A DNA stretch of 36,208 nt, taken from positions 1 to 36,208 of the forward strand of contig CAAEMZ010000005.1 of the NCBI GenBank assembly GCA_900757195.1, in the 5' to 3' direction. A model generated the notes under the pieces. That model did not search any database. It worked only from the letters and a program-made list of their open reading frames with translations, and was not told where the DNA came from. A program made the position numbers and the translations under genes. Shown here one piece after another: positions 23,329-31,048 of the stretch; the first letter of the stretch is position 1; each line of letters starts with the position of its first letter. This stretch comes from Lachnospiraceae bacterium (lineage in GTDB: Bacteria; Bacillota; Clostridia; Lachnospirales; Lachnospiraceae).

Positions 23329-24374
23329 CCGGCGGCCGGGAGGCAATTGAACAGTCTCTGAAGCTTCTGGAAATATTCCGGGACAGTAAAGAGGATATGA
23401 CGGTATCCGCAATCAAAGAAAATATGGGACTTTTAATAGACAAGATTATGAGCGAAGCGGGATTTTATTCACAGGAATATGCGGCGCTGGCATTGAAACA
23501 GTGTGAAGGCAGTGTGGAAGAGGCGGTATTTCTCCTCAGAGCTTATCGGTCTACTCTGCCGCGAAATTATTATTCCTGTCCGGTGGACACACGGGATATG
23601 CGGTTGATCCGGAGAATTTCCGCTGCCTTTAAAGATATACCCGGAGGACAGATTTTAGGGCCGACCTATGATTATTCCCATCGTCTTCTGGATTTTTCGC
23701 TAATGACGGCAGAAGGAAACCGGAAAGCGGCTTCGGAGGAAATATCCGGGGAAGAAATATCCGGGGAGGATATCCACTGTGGCAGAGTCACCGATTTGCT
23801 CCGAGCGGAACATGTGATGGAAGCGGTTCCGGAAGATGATACGGAGCCCTTTGATGTGACGAGTCGTCTGCTTACTTTTCCGGCGCCGAGAAGCGCCAGA
23901 CTCCAGACTTTTGCCCGCAGCGATGCCGGCTTTCTTGGCGGAGTGGCCTATAGTTCCATGCGGGGATACGGCGCGGTACATCCAACCGTGTCCGAACTGC
24001 GCTGTGGTTATGTGGAAGTATGTGTGCCATATGTTCTGGATGACTCAGAGTCCCTGTGCATCGGGGAAATTCTTGTGACGGAAGTGGAAGCGCTGGTACC
24101 GTCCCACAGGGAAACGGATGAAGAATTTGATAAAATGACCCTTTCCGGCGGTTATGGACTCATTTTCGGAAGAAATGAAAACAAGGCAATTGCCATGTCC
24201 ATTGCCGATGCAAGTCTTGAAACATCAGGGGAAGCGCCTTCTCAGGATGAGGAATTTGTACTGACCCATGGCGATTGTCTGGAAATGAGCGGATTTATAT
24301 CCCATCTGAAACTGCCCCACTATGTTACCTTCCAGTCCAAGCTGGACAGAGTTCGATCAAAGGAGGAAGCCTGA
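23310..24374 (+). CDS. phnI: C-P lyase complex subunit PhnI
   Basis: A 354-residue PhnI, the core subunit with nucleosidase activity that attaches the phosphonate at C1 of the nucleotide ribose. The N-terminus MAYVAVTGGREAIEQSLKLL, the central RLLTFPAPRSARLQTFARSD and GGVAYSSMRGYGAVHPTVSELR, and the C-terminal QDEEFVLTHGDCLEMSGFISHLKLPHYVTFQSKLD are diagnostic. A short EEISGEEISGED duplication lies near residue 145-150. SD GGAGGAAG lies inside the end of phnH; the stop overlaps phnJ (TGATG). Confidence 0.95.
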   Translation: MAYVAVTGGREAIEQSLKLLEIFRDSKEDMTVSAIKENMGLLIDKIMSEAGFYSQEYAALALKQCEGSVEEAVFLLRAYRSTLPRNYYSCPVDTRDMRLIRRISAAFKDIPGGQILGPTYDYSHRLLDFSLMTAEGNRKAASEEISGEEISGEDIHCGRVTDLLRAEHVMEAVPEDDTEPFDVTSRLLTFPAPRSARLQTFARSDAGFLGGVAYSSMRGYGAVHPTVSELRCGYVEVCVPYVLDDSESLCIGEILVTEVEALVPSHRETDEEFDKMTLSGGYGLIFGRNENKAIAMSIADASLETSGEAPSQDEEFVLTHGDCLEMSGFISHLKLPHYVTFQSKLDRVRSKEEA

Positions 24375-25234
24375 TGATTGATGCGAAACATTATAATTTT
24401 GCCTTTTTGGATGAAGGCTCAAAAAGAGAAATCCGACGGAGTATTTTAAAGGCGGTGGCCATTCCGGGATATCAGGTGCCTTTTGGCTCCCGTGAGCTTC
24501 CGATCGGCCGTGGCTGGGGAACCGGAGGCATTCAGATTACCCTGTCAATTATCGGCAGAGAAGATGTGCTGAAGGTGATTGACCAGGGAAGCGACGAGAG
24601 TGTTAATGCGGTAAATATTAAGAAACTGGTGGAAGAATGTACCGGTGTGGAAATTACCACGGATTCGGAAGCGGCAACAATTATTCAGAGCCGCCACCGG
24701 GTACCGGAGATTCCGATGCGTGGGGATCAGATTCTGGTTCTCCAGGTGCCGACACCGGAACCGCTCAGGATTGTAGAACCGAAAGAAGGGGTAACAAAAC
24801 AGATGCACGCGGAAGCGGAATACAGCGGTATGTGGCTGTCTCTGTTTGAAGATCTGACCCAGTATGGAGAAATCAGTATCAGTTCTGAATATCCGGTAAT
24901 GGTGGAAAAACGTTATGTGATGAATCCGAGCCCGATTCCACGATATGATAATAAAAAATTAAATGACAGTGATACCCTGTATCTTTTTGGCGCTGGACGG
25001 GAGAAGAAAATATATGCGATTCCTCCGCATACAGAAGTCATTTCCATGTGTTTTGAGGATGTGCCTTTTAAAACCGAGGATTTTGAAGGAAAACACTGTC
25101 GGTTATGTGGCGCGGCAAATGTATATCTGGATGAATGGATCGATGATGCGACCGGTGAAAAGGTGTATGAATGCAGTGACACCGGATTCTGCAAAGGAAG
25201 AAGGGAGAAACAGGCATGGAAACACCAGTCTTAA
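24374..25234 (+). CDS. phnJ: Carbon-phosphorus lyase radical SAM subunit PhnJ
   Basis: A 286-residue catalytic subunit that cleaves the C-P bond by radical SAM chemistry. The cysteines C242-x2-C245-x21-C267-x5-C273 keep the spacing of the E. coli enzyme (241, 244, 266, 272), including the unusual non-CX3CX2C cluster motif. Gly32 in AIPGYQVPFG corresponds to the reported glycyl-radical residue. The start at ATG 24374, one base overlapping the phnI stop, has AGGAGGAAG upstream; an upstream in-frame ATG inside phnI is rejected. It overlaps phnK by 19 bp. Confidence 0.96.
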   Translation: MIDAKHYNFAFLDEGSKREIRRSILKAVAIPGYQVPFGSRELPIGRGWGTGGIQITLSIIGREDVLKVIDQGSDESVNAVNIKKLVEECTGVEITTDSEAATIIQSRHRVPEIPMRGDQILVLQVPTPEPLRIVEPKEGVTKQMHAEAEYSGMWLSLFEDLTQYGEISISSEYPVMVEKRYVMNPSPIPRYDNKKLNDSDTLYLFGAGREKKIYAIPPHTEVISMCFEDVPFKTEDFEGKHCRLCGAANVYLDEWIDDATGEKVYECSDTGFCKGRREKQAWKHQS

Positions 25235-26046
25235 GAATAGATCATTTGACGGTACGTTATGGTAAAACCTGTGATTACTGCAGAAATGGCGGGAAATTAG
25301 ATAAGAATACATGCCCCCGATGTAAAACGGTATGGGCATGCAATGATGTGAATGTGGAGCTGTTCGAAGGCGAGATTCTCGGGATTGTCGGTGAATCTGG
25401 TTCCGGGAAATCGACACTGATGAAAAGCCTGTATTTTGATTTTGATGTCACAGAGGGACAGGGATTTTTGAAAAACTTCAAAGACGGCAAAGCAGATATT
25501 TTCTCCCAGAGTCTTCAGCAGAAGAAATATATAAAGAATCATGTTATGGGAATGGTATATCAGAATCCGATGCTGGGACTTCGGATGGAGTATTCCAGTG
25601 CGGGCAATATTGCGGAAAAACTGATTGCTGCCGGACAGCGAAATTTCGGGGGCATGAATGAACGGGTATCGGAACTTCTTGATGCGGTGGAGATTCTTCA
25701 ATCCAGAAAGAAAGAGCCGCCGAAAAATTTCAGCGGCGGTATGCAGCAGAGAGTCCAGATATCGAAAGCCCTGGCCAATAATCCGGCGATTCTCCTGCTG
25801 GATGAAGTGACTACCGGACTGGATTTGTCCGTTCAGGTTCGGGTACTGGAACTGATTCGGGAGATTCGTCAGAAATTTAATGTTTCCATGATGCTTGTGT
25901 CCCACGATCTGGCAGTTATTCGCATGCTTGCGGACCGGACGATCGTTATGCTGGACGGGAAAATTATTGAACAGGGACTGACGGATCAGATTCTGGAAGA
26001 TCCCCAGATGCCTTATACCCAGCAGTTGGTTCATTCCCTGCTTTAG
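25216..26046 (+). CDS. phnK: C-P lyase ATP-binding subunit PhnK with Cys-rich insertion
   Basis: A 276-residue ABC-type ATPase that docks on the PhnGHIJ core. Walker A is GESGSGKST (59-67), the signature FSGGMQQRV, Walker B AILLLDEVTTGLD and the switch His in VSHDLAV. Between the first strand and Walker A there is an insertion holding C19-x2-C22-x10-C33-x2-C36 and C42, which looks like a small zinc ribbon; the E. coli protein lacks it. It ends with PYTQQLVHSLL as in oligopeptide-type ATPases. It is co-translated with phnJ. Confidence 0.93.
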   Translation: METPVLRIDHLTVRYGKTCDYCRNGGKLDKNTCPRCKTVWACNDVNVELFEGEILGIVGESGSGKSTLMKSLYFDFDVTEGQGFLKNFKDGKADIFSQSLQQKKYIKNHVMGMVYQNPMLGLRMEYSSAGNIAEKLIAAGQRNFGGMNERVSELLDAVEILQSRKKEPPKNFSGGMQQRVQISKALANNPAILLLDEVTTGLDLSVQVRVLELIREIRQKFNVSMMLVSHDLAVIRMLADRTIVMLDGKIIEQGLTDQILEDPQMPYTQQLVHSLL

Positions 26047-26086
26047 GATATCATCCAATCATGAAAATAGGAGAAATAAAAAATAT

Positions 26087-27271
26087 ATGAAGACAGTAAT
26101 TACAAACGGAAAACTGATTCTGGAAGACCGGGTGCTTGAAGGATTTGATATTGTCCTTGAAGCGGGAGAAATCCAAAGGATTTGTCCGGCAGAACAGACC
26201 GATAAGACGGATGCGCAGGTTTATGATGCGGAAAATGACTATGTGATGCCTGGGATTATCGACATTCATTCAGATATGATTGAATCTTATATTCAGCCGA
26301 GAAGCACAGCGATTATGGATTTCTCCATGGGGCTTCGGGAGGCGGAAAGGGTTCTGGCAGGATGCGGGATTACAACGATGTTTCATTCCATATCCATGTT
26401 CCGCGAAGGCGCCTGGGATGTAAAGGAAATCCGTCAGGCGCCGCAGGTGCGGAAGCTGGCCGGGCTGATCGCCGGTTACCGCCATGAAGAACGGCTGATT
26501 CGCCACAGATACCATCTCCGATATGAAATCGATAATCTGGCCTGCTATGATCAGGTGAAGGAAATGATTGAAAACGGCTGTGTGGATTTACTTTCTTTTA
26601 TGGATCATACGCCGGGACAGGGACAGTATAAAAACCTGGAAATCTACCGGAAACATCAGCCGAATGAAGGCCGGGATTTGAGCGAGGAGGCTTTTGATGC
26701 GCTTGTGCAGTCGGAGCTTGAGAAAGCGACAGTCACCTTTGAACAATTAAAGGACCTGGCAGAAATGGCGCATTCACGGGGAATTTCCGTGGCCAGTCAT
26801 GACGATGATACGGTGGAAAAGCTGGAAGTGAATGAGCGCCTGGGTGTGGCGATCAGTGAATTTCCGATTACTATGGAAGTGGCGAAGGAAGCGCGGAAAA
26901 AGGGGTTCAGAACTGTGGTCGGCGCACCGAATATTCTTCTCGGCGGATCCCATTCCGGAAATCTTTCAGCGCTTGAAGCCATCCGTGAAGGGGCGGCGGA
27001 TGTGCTTGTATCCGATTATTATCCCCAGTCACTGCTTCAGGCGGTATTCCGGCTTTTTCAGAGGGAGGGGATTCCGGCCTGGGAAGCTGTCCGTTATGTA
27101 ACATTAGCTCCGGCCGGAGCTGTCGGTCTGGCGGACAGATTTGGTTCTATCGCCGAAGGAAAGCAGGGAGATCTGTTGATCGTCCGGAGTGAAAACGGCT
27201 GTCCGGCGCTGAAAAAAGTATTTGTTGCCGGTGCATGTATTCTCGACTGCCATTACCGGAAAGCGGATTAG
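26087..27271 (+). CDS. phnM: Alpha-D-ribose 1-methylphosphonate 5-triphosphate diphosphatase PhnM
   Basis: A 394-residue amidohydrolase-family enzyme that removes pyrophosphate from the 5' end of the phosphonate-ribose triphosphate. It has VMPGIIDIHSDMIESYIQPR with the metal-binding H-x-D/H, HSISM, LLSFMDHTPGQGQ, SVASHDDDT, FPITMEVAKEARKKG and SDYYPQSLLQAVF, all PhnM family stretches. AGGAG lies upstream. The order phnK-phnM-phnL differs from E. coli (K-L-M). Confidence 0.95.
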   Translation: MKTVITNGKLILEDRVLEGFDIVLEAGEIQRICPAEQTDKTDAQVYDAENDYVMPGIIDIHSDMIESYIQPRSTAIMDFSMGLREAERVLAGCGITTMFHSISMFREGAWDVKEIRQAPQVRKLAGLIAGYRHEERLIRHRYHLRYEIDNLACYDQVKEMIENGCVDLLSFMDHTPGQGQYKNLEIYRKHQPNEGRDLSEEAFDALVQSELEKATVTFEQLKDLAEMAHSRGISVASHDDDTVEKLEVNERLGVAISEFPITMEVAKEARKKGFRTVVGAPNILLGGSHSGNLSALEAIREGAADVLVSDYYPQSLLQAVFRLFQREGIPAWEAVRYVTLAPAGAVGLADRFGSIAEGKQGDLLIVRSENGCPALKKVFVAGACILDCHYRKAD

Positions 27272-27280
27272 GAGGAAATC

Positions 27281-27994
27281 ATGGAGACAATATTAGAGAT
27301 TAAAGGGTTGACAAAGGAGTTTTTTCTGCATGCTCAGCAGAGACTTATAAAAAGCTGCAGAGATATTTCTTTTTCATTAAACAAAGGCAGTTTTATTGGA
27401 ATTGTCGGAACTTCCGGCGCCGGAAAATCGACAGTGCTTCGGTGCATTTACAGAACCTATCTGGCAACGACGGGGAGTGTGATTTACGATTCCCTTTCCT
27501 ACGGAAAGCTGGATCTGGTGAAGGCTGCAGAACGCCAGATCATTCATCTCAGAAAGGTGGAAATCGGCTATGTATCCCAGTTTCTGACCATTCTTCCGAG
27601 AACGACGGCAAAACAGCATGTGATCAGCGGCGCCCTGGATGCCGGGTTTTCTTATGAAGAATCGGTGAAAAGGGCGGAAGAGATGCTTCGATATTTTAAA
27701 TTAAGTGAAAATCTTTGGGATATTTATCCGAATACATTTTCCGGCGGGGAGAAACTGCGTCTGAATCTGGCCCATGCGATGGTCAAGGCGCCGCGGCTTC
27801 TGCTTCTTGACGAGCCGACAGCATCTCTGGATAATCATACCAAAATTCTCGTTAAGGAACTTTTGATGAAATTGAAGGCGGAAGGCACATCGATGATCGG
27901 GATTTTCCATGATCTTGAGTTTATGGAAGGACTTTGCGATCATGTCTATAACATATCTGAGGGAAGCTTTCGACAAGAGAAGGAGGGTATCTGA
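27281..27994 (+). CDS. phnL: C-P lyase ATP-binding subunit PhnL
   Basis: A 237-residue ABC ATPase with Walker A GTSGAGKST, Q-loop GYVSQFLTILPRTTAKQHV (the PhnL-type xVSQFLxxxPRxxA), signature FSGGEKLRLNLAHA and Walker B LLLLDEPTASLD. PhnL together with PhnI, G and H is needed for nucleotide-phosphonate coupling. AGGAGG precedes the ATG; the stop overlaps the next start by one base. Confidence 0.93.
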   Translation: METILEIKGLTKEFFLHAQQRLIKSCRDISFSLNKGSFIGIVGTSGAGKSTVLRCIYRTYLATTGSVIYDSLSYGKLDLVKAAERQIIHLRKVEIGYVSQFLTILPRTTAKQHVISGALDAGFSYEESVKRAEEMLRYFKLSENLWDIYPNTFSGGEKLRLNLAHAMVKAPRLLLLDEPTASLDNHTKILVKELLMKLKAEGTSMIGIFHDLEFMEGLCDHVYNISEGSFRQEKEGI

Positions 27995-28815
27995 TGTACG
28001 CTGCGGATCTGCATGTACATACCAGAGTTTCCGATGGTAGTATGACGGCGGCGGAAATACTGGAAATGGCAAAGGCGAAGGGGGTGACGCATATTGCCTT
28101 TACCGATCATGATACCACAAAACAGTCAGAGATTCATAAAAGTCTGGCGGCATCCTATGGGATTCGGGCCATTCAGGCGGTAGAAATGTCGGCCTATGAC
28201 TATGAAAGCCGCAAAAAAGTTCATATTCTCGGCTATGGCTATAAATATACAGAATCCATTGAAAAAATCGGCCGGGAAACTTTGAAAAAGAGGGATGAAA
28301 ATTGCCGGAAGCAGATAGAAATTTTAAATAAGCTCGGTTTCCGAATTTCTGAGGATGCGGTGGAACATATCGCAGGAGACTGTATATATAAACAGCATAT
28401 TCTGGATTATTTGCTGAAAACCGGCCAGAGTGAAGCGATGTTTGGGGATATCTATCGGAATATTTTCAAAAATGGCGGTCCATGTGATTTTGATATCGAG
28501 TATCCGCGGGCAGAGGAAGCGGTCCGGGCAATTTGCAGAGACGGTGGTTTTGCGGTGCTGGCCCATCCGGGGCAGCAGGATAATTTTTCGGTGATTCCGG
28601 GGCTGGTGGCTGCCGGCCTTTCCGGGATTGAATGGAATCATCCGTCGAACGGCGGGGAAGACCGGAAAAAAATAATGTCCTATGCCGGAGAATATGGTCT
28701 GTTTCTTACCGGAGGCAGTGACTTTCATGGCAGATACGAGCGGGAGGGGGCGGATCTTGGAACCTGTCTGGCCCATGAAACCAGCCGCTGCCTGTTTGAA
28801 AACGAGAATCAATAA
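27994..28815 (+). CDS. PHP-family phosphoesterase, likely PhnPP-type cyclic ribose phosphate hydrolase
   Basis: A 273-residue PHP-domain enzyme with the metal-binding motifs in order: DLHVHTRVSDG (H-x-H), FTDHDTT, AVEMSAY, VLAHPGQQ and TGGSDFHG. It is translationally coupled to phnL. In E. coli the last C-P lyase steps use PhnP to open 5-phosphoribosyl 1,2-cyclic phosphate; no phnP is seen here. A PHP-family enzyme from Eggerthella lenta (PhnPP) is known to hydrolyse this cyclic phosphate, even releasing phosphate, so this gene most likely fills that step. General PHP enzymes also act on other nucleotides, so activity is inferred from context. Confidence 0.85.
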   Translation: MYAADLHVHTRVSDGSMTAAEILEMAKAKGVTHIAFTDHDTTKQSEIHKSLAASYGIRAIQAVEMSAYDYESRKKVHILGYGYKYTESIEKIGRETLKKRDENCRKQIEILNKLGFRISEDAVEHIAGDCIYKQHILDYLLKTGQSEAMFGDIYRNIFKNGGPCDFDIEYPRAEEAVRAICRDGGFAVLAHPGQQDNFSVIPGLVAAGLSGIEWNHPSNGGEDRKKIMSYAGEYGLFLTGGSDFHGRYEREGADLGTCLAHETSRCLFENENQ

Positions 28816-28861
28816 TTTATCAAAAATATAACATTCCCATTGAAAAAGGAAAATATTGGTC

Positions 28862-28874
28862 TGTTATTATAACA
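28862..28874 (+). promoter_or_regulatory. Dyad in the gap before the transporter genes
   Basis: A perfect 13-bp palindrome TGTTAT-T-ATAACA lies in an AT-rich 96-bp gap between the PHP gene and the binding-protein gene. TTGAAA at 28840 and TATTAT at 28865 (19 bp apart) could form a weak promoter overlapping it. It differs from the dyad at the phnG promoter, so a second regulator may be involved. Confidence 0.3.
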
Positions 28875-28911
28875 AATGTATTTTTATTAAACATATTATA
28901 TGGAGGAAATC

Positions 28912-29997
28912 ATGAAGAAATTGATGGTATTTGCGATGGCAGCAATCATGACAGTAAGTGCACTCACAGGATGTGTGCAGAAAACCAATGGAACAGGGAC
29001 AGCCCCTGCAGAAGGGACTTCCGCTTCGGATGAAAAAGTATTAAATGTTTATACGGCTTTGGAAGATGAGCAGGTGAATGATTATCTGAAAGAGTTCAAA
29101 GAACAGAATCCGGATATTACGGTAAACGTTACAAGAGAATCTACCGGGGTTATTACCTCAAAGCTTCTTGCTGAAAAAGACAATCCGGTGGCGGACGTTA
29201 TCTGGGGACTTTCCGCAACCAGTCTTCTTGTACTGAAGCAGGAGGGCATGCTGGAAGCATATGCACCGGAAGGCGTAGAGAACATTCTGCCGCAGTTTAA
29301 GGATGATGCAGAGGTACCTTCATGGGTTGGCATCGATGCATGGGAAACCGCATGGGTTGTCAATAAGGAAGTGTTGAAATCCAAAGGTATCGATACTGTG
29401 CCGACATCTTATAAGGATCTTCTCGATCCGAAATATGCAGGACTTATCGTTATGCCGAATCCGGCATCTTCAGGAACAGGTCTTCTGACAGTAAATGGTA
29501 TTTTAAGCCTGTATGGTGAAGAAGCAGGATGGGAATACCTGGATGCGCTGGATAAAAATGTGGCTGTATATATGCATTCCGGAAGTCAGCCGGCCAAAGA
29601 AACGGCGGCCGGAGAATACGGTATCGGCATTTCCTTTGGTTATCGTTGTCTGACACTGGCAGAAGAAGTTGGAAGCGATATCTGTGAAGCTGTATTTCCT
29701 GAGGAAGGTTCCGGATGGGATATGGAAGCCAATGCGCTGATTAAAAAGGACGGAGAAAAAGAAATCTCCAAAAAATTCCTTGACTGGGCAATTTCCGAAA
29801 ATATTATGAAAAAATATGCAGAAAATTACCCAATCGTAGCTACCGGTGTGGGTGAAGATTTACCGGAAGGCTATTCTTCAAATCCGATCGATCAGTTAAT
29901 TCCGGATATTGATTTTGCAGAAGCAGCAGCAAATCGTGAGACTGTCCTGAGTCAGTGGTCCGAACGTTACGATGCTAAGAGTGCAGCAAAGGAATAG
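28912..29997 (+). CDS. ABC transporter substrate-binding lipoprotein, probably for 2-aminoethylphosphonate
   Basis: A 361-residue lipoprotein: signal peptide with lipobox L-T-G-C, then a low-complexity linker and a class II binding protein of the Fe3+/AfuA/PhnS type (VLNVYTALEDEQVNDYLKEF, AEKDNPVADVIWGLS, WVGIDAWETAWVVN, VMPNPASSGTG). This family includes iron(III) and 2-aminoethylphosphonate binders. No Tyr pair typical of ferric binding is obvious, and the gene directly follows the C-P lyase genes, so a phosphonate ligand is favoured. GGAGG precedes the ATG at 28912. The 96-bp gap upstream contains a small dyad (TGTTAT-T-ATAACA) and could hold an internal promoter. Confidence 0.8.
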   Translation: MKKLMVFAMAAIMTVSALTGCVQKTNGTGTAPAEGTSASDEKVLNVYTALEDEQVNDYLKEFKEQNPDITVNVTRESTGVITSKLLAEKDNPVADVIWGLSATSLLVLKQEGMLEAYAPEGVENILPQFKDDAEVPSWVGIDAWETAWVVNKEVLKSKGIDTVPTSYKDLLDPKYAGLIVMPNPASSGTGLLTVNGILSLYGEEAGWEYLDALDKNVAVYMHSGSQPAKETAAGEYGIGISFGYRCLTLAEEVGSDICEAVFPEEGSGWDMEANALIKKDGEKEISKKFLDWAISENIMKKYAENYPIVATGVGEDLPEGYSSNPIDQLIPDIDFAEAAANRETVLSQWSERYDAKSAAKE

Positions 29998-30008
29998 GGA
30001 GTATACAT

Positions 30009-31019
30009 ATGAGTGCAAGTTTGAAGATATCCAATGTATCCAAGGTATTCGATAAGAACGTAGCACTGAATAATGTGAGTCTGGATATTCAGGCAGGCGA
30101 GTTTGTATGCCTGCTTGGACCTTCCGGATGCGGAAAATCGACATTGTTGAGATTGATTGCAGGTTTGGACCATCCAAGTTCCGGAAGGATTTTTATCGGA
30201 GAACGGGATGTTACAAACCTTCCGCCGTCCAGAAGAAATTTTGGAATCATGTTTCAGTCCTACGCTTTATTCCCGAATCTGACAGCTTTTGAAAATGTGG
30301 CCTATGGCCTCCGAAATAAAAAAATACGAACGAAAGATATCGAGGAACGGGTAAATCGTCTGTTTGATATGATTAAACTGTCCCATGCAAAAAACCGGCT
30401 TCCATCCCAGATGTCCGGCGGTGAACAGCAGCGTGTGGCCCTGGCAAGGGCTCTGGCGACAGAACCGGATTTCCTTTTACTGGACGAACCCCTTTCAGCG
30501 CTGGATGCGAAGGTGCGCCTTTCCCTGAGAAAAGAAATCTGCAATATCCAGAAGGCGTTGAAGCTGACAACCATTATGGTTACCCACGATCAGGATGAAG
30601 CGCTGACGATGGGAGATCGGATTATTGTTATGAATAAGGCGGTGGTGATGCAGTCGGGAACACCGGAGGAAATCTATGAAAAACCGAAGAATCCGTTTGT
30701 GGCTGATTTTATCGGTTCGATTAATTTTATCGATGAAGTGAAGAGCAAAGCCTATGGATTCAGTGAAAAAGGGCAGTCGGCTATCCGGCCGGAAAAAATA
30801 TCCATCGGCCGGGAAGAAAAGGGGCTCCGCGGAGAGATTACGGATATTGAATTCCGTGGCTTTTATGACCGTGTTTCCGTCCGGGTGCGGGATCTTCGTT
30901 ATGGCGATATGTCTTTGGCAGTGGACGTCCCTTTCCAGACAGCAAAGGATATGGCTTTCCGGGTGAATGAAAAGGTATTTCTTAATTTCCCGAAAGAAGA
31001 ACTTTTGGTATTCGAGTAA
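30009..31019 (+). CDS. ABC transporter ATP-binding protein, PhnT/PotA-like
   Basis: A 336-residue importer ATPase with Walker A GPSGCGKST, Q-loop MFQSYALFP, signature MSGGEQQRVALARAL, Walker B LLLDEPLSALD, switch VTHDQDEAL and a C-terminal TOBE-like beta domain (SAIRPEKISIGREEKGLRGEITDIEFRG). It energises the transporter formed with the flanking binding protein and double permease. It is 11 nt downstream of the binding-protein gene. Confidence 0.88.
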   Translation: MSASLKISNVSKVFDKNVALNNVSLDIQAGEFVCLLGPSGCGKSTLLRLIAGLDHPSSGRIFIGERDVTNLPPSRRNFGIMFQSYALFPNLTAFENVAYGLRNKKIRTKDIEERVNRLFDMIKLSHAKNRLPSQMSGGEQQRVALARALATEPDFLLLDEPLSALDAKVRLSLRKEICNIQKALKLTTIMVTHDQDEALTMGDRIIVMNKAVVMQSGTPEEIYEKPKNPFVADFIGSINFIDEVKSKAYGFSEKGQSAIRPEKISIGREEKGLRGEITDIEFRGFYDRVSVRVRDLRYGDMSLAVDVPFQTAKDMAFRVNEKVFLNFPKEELLVFE

Positions 31020-31048
31020 AATGTCTGAAGAAAGGGAAGTTAAATAGA

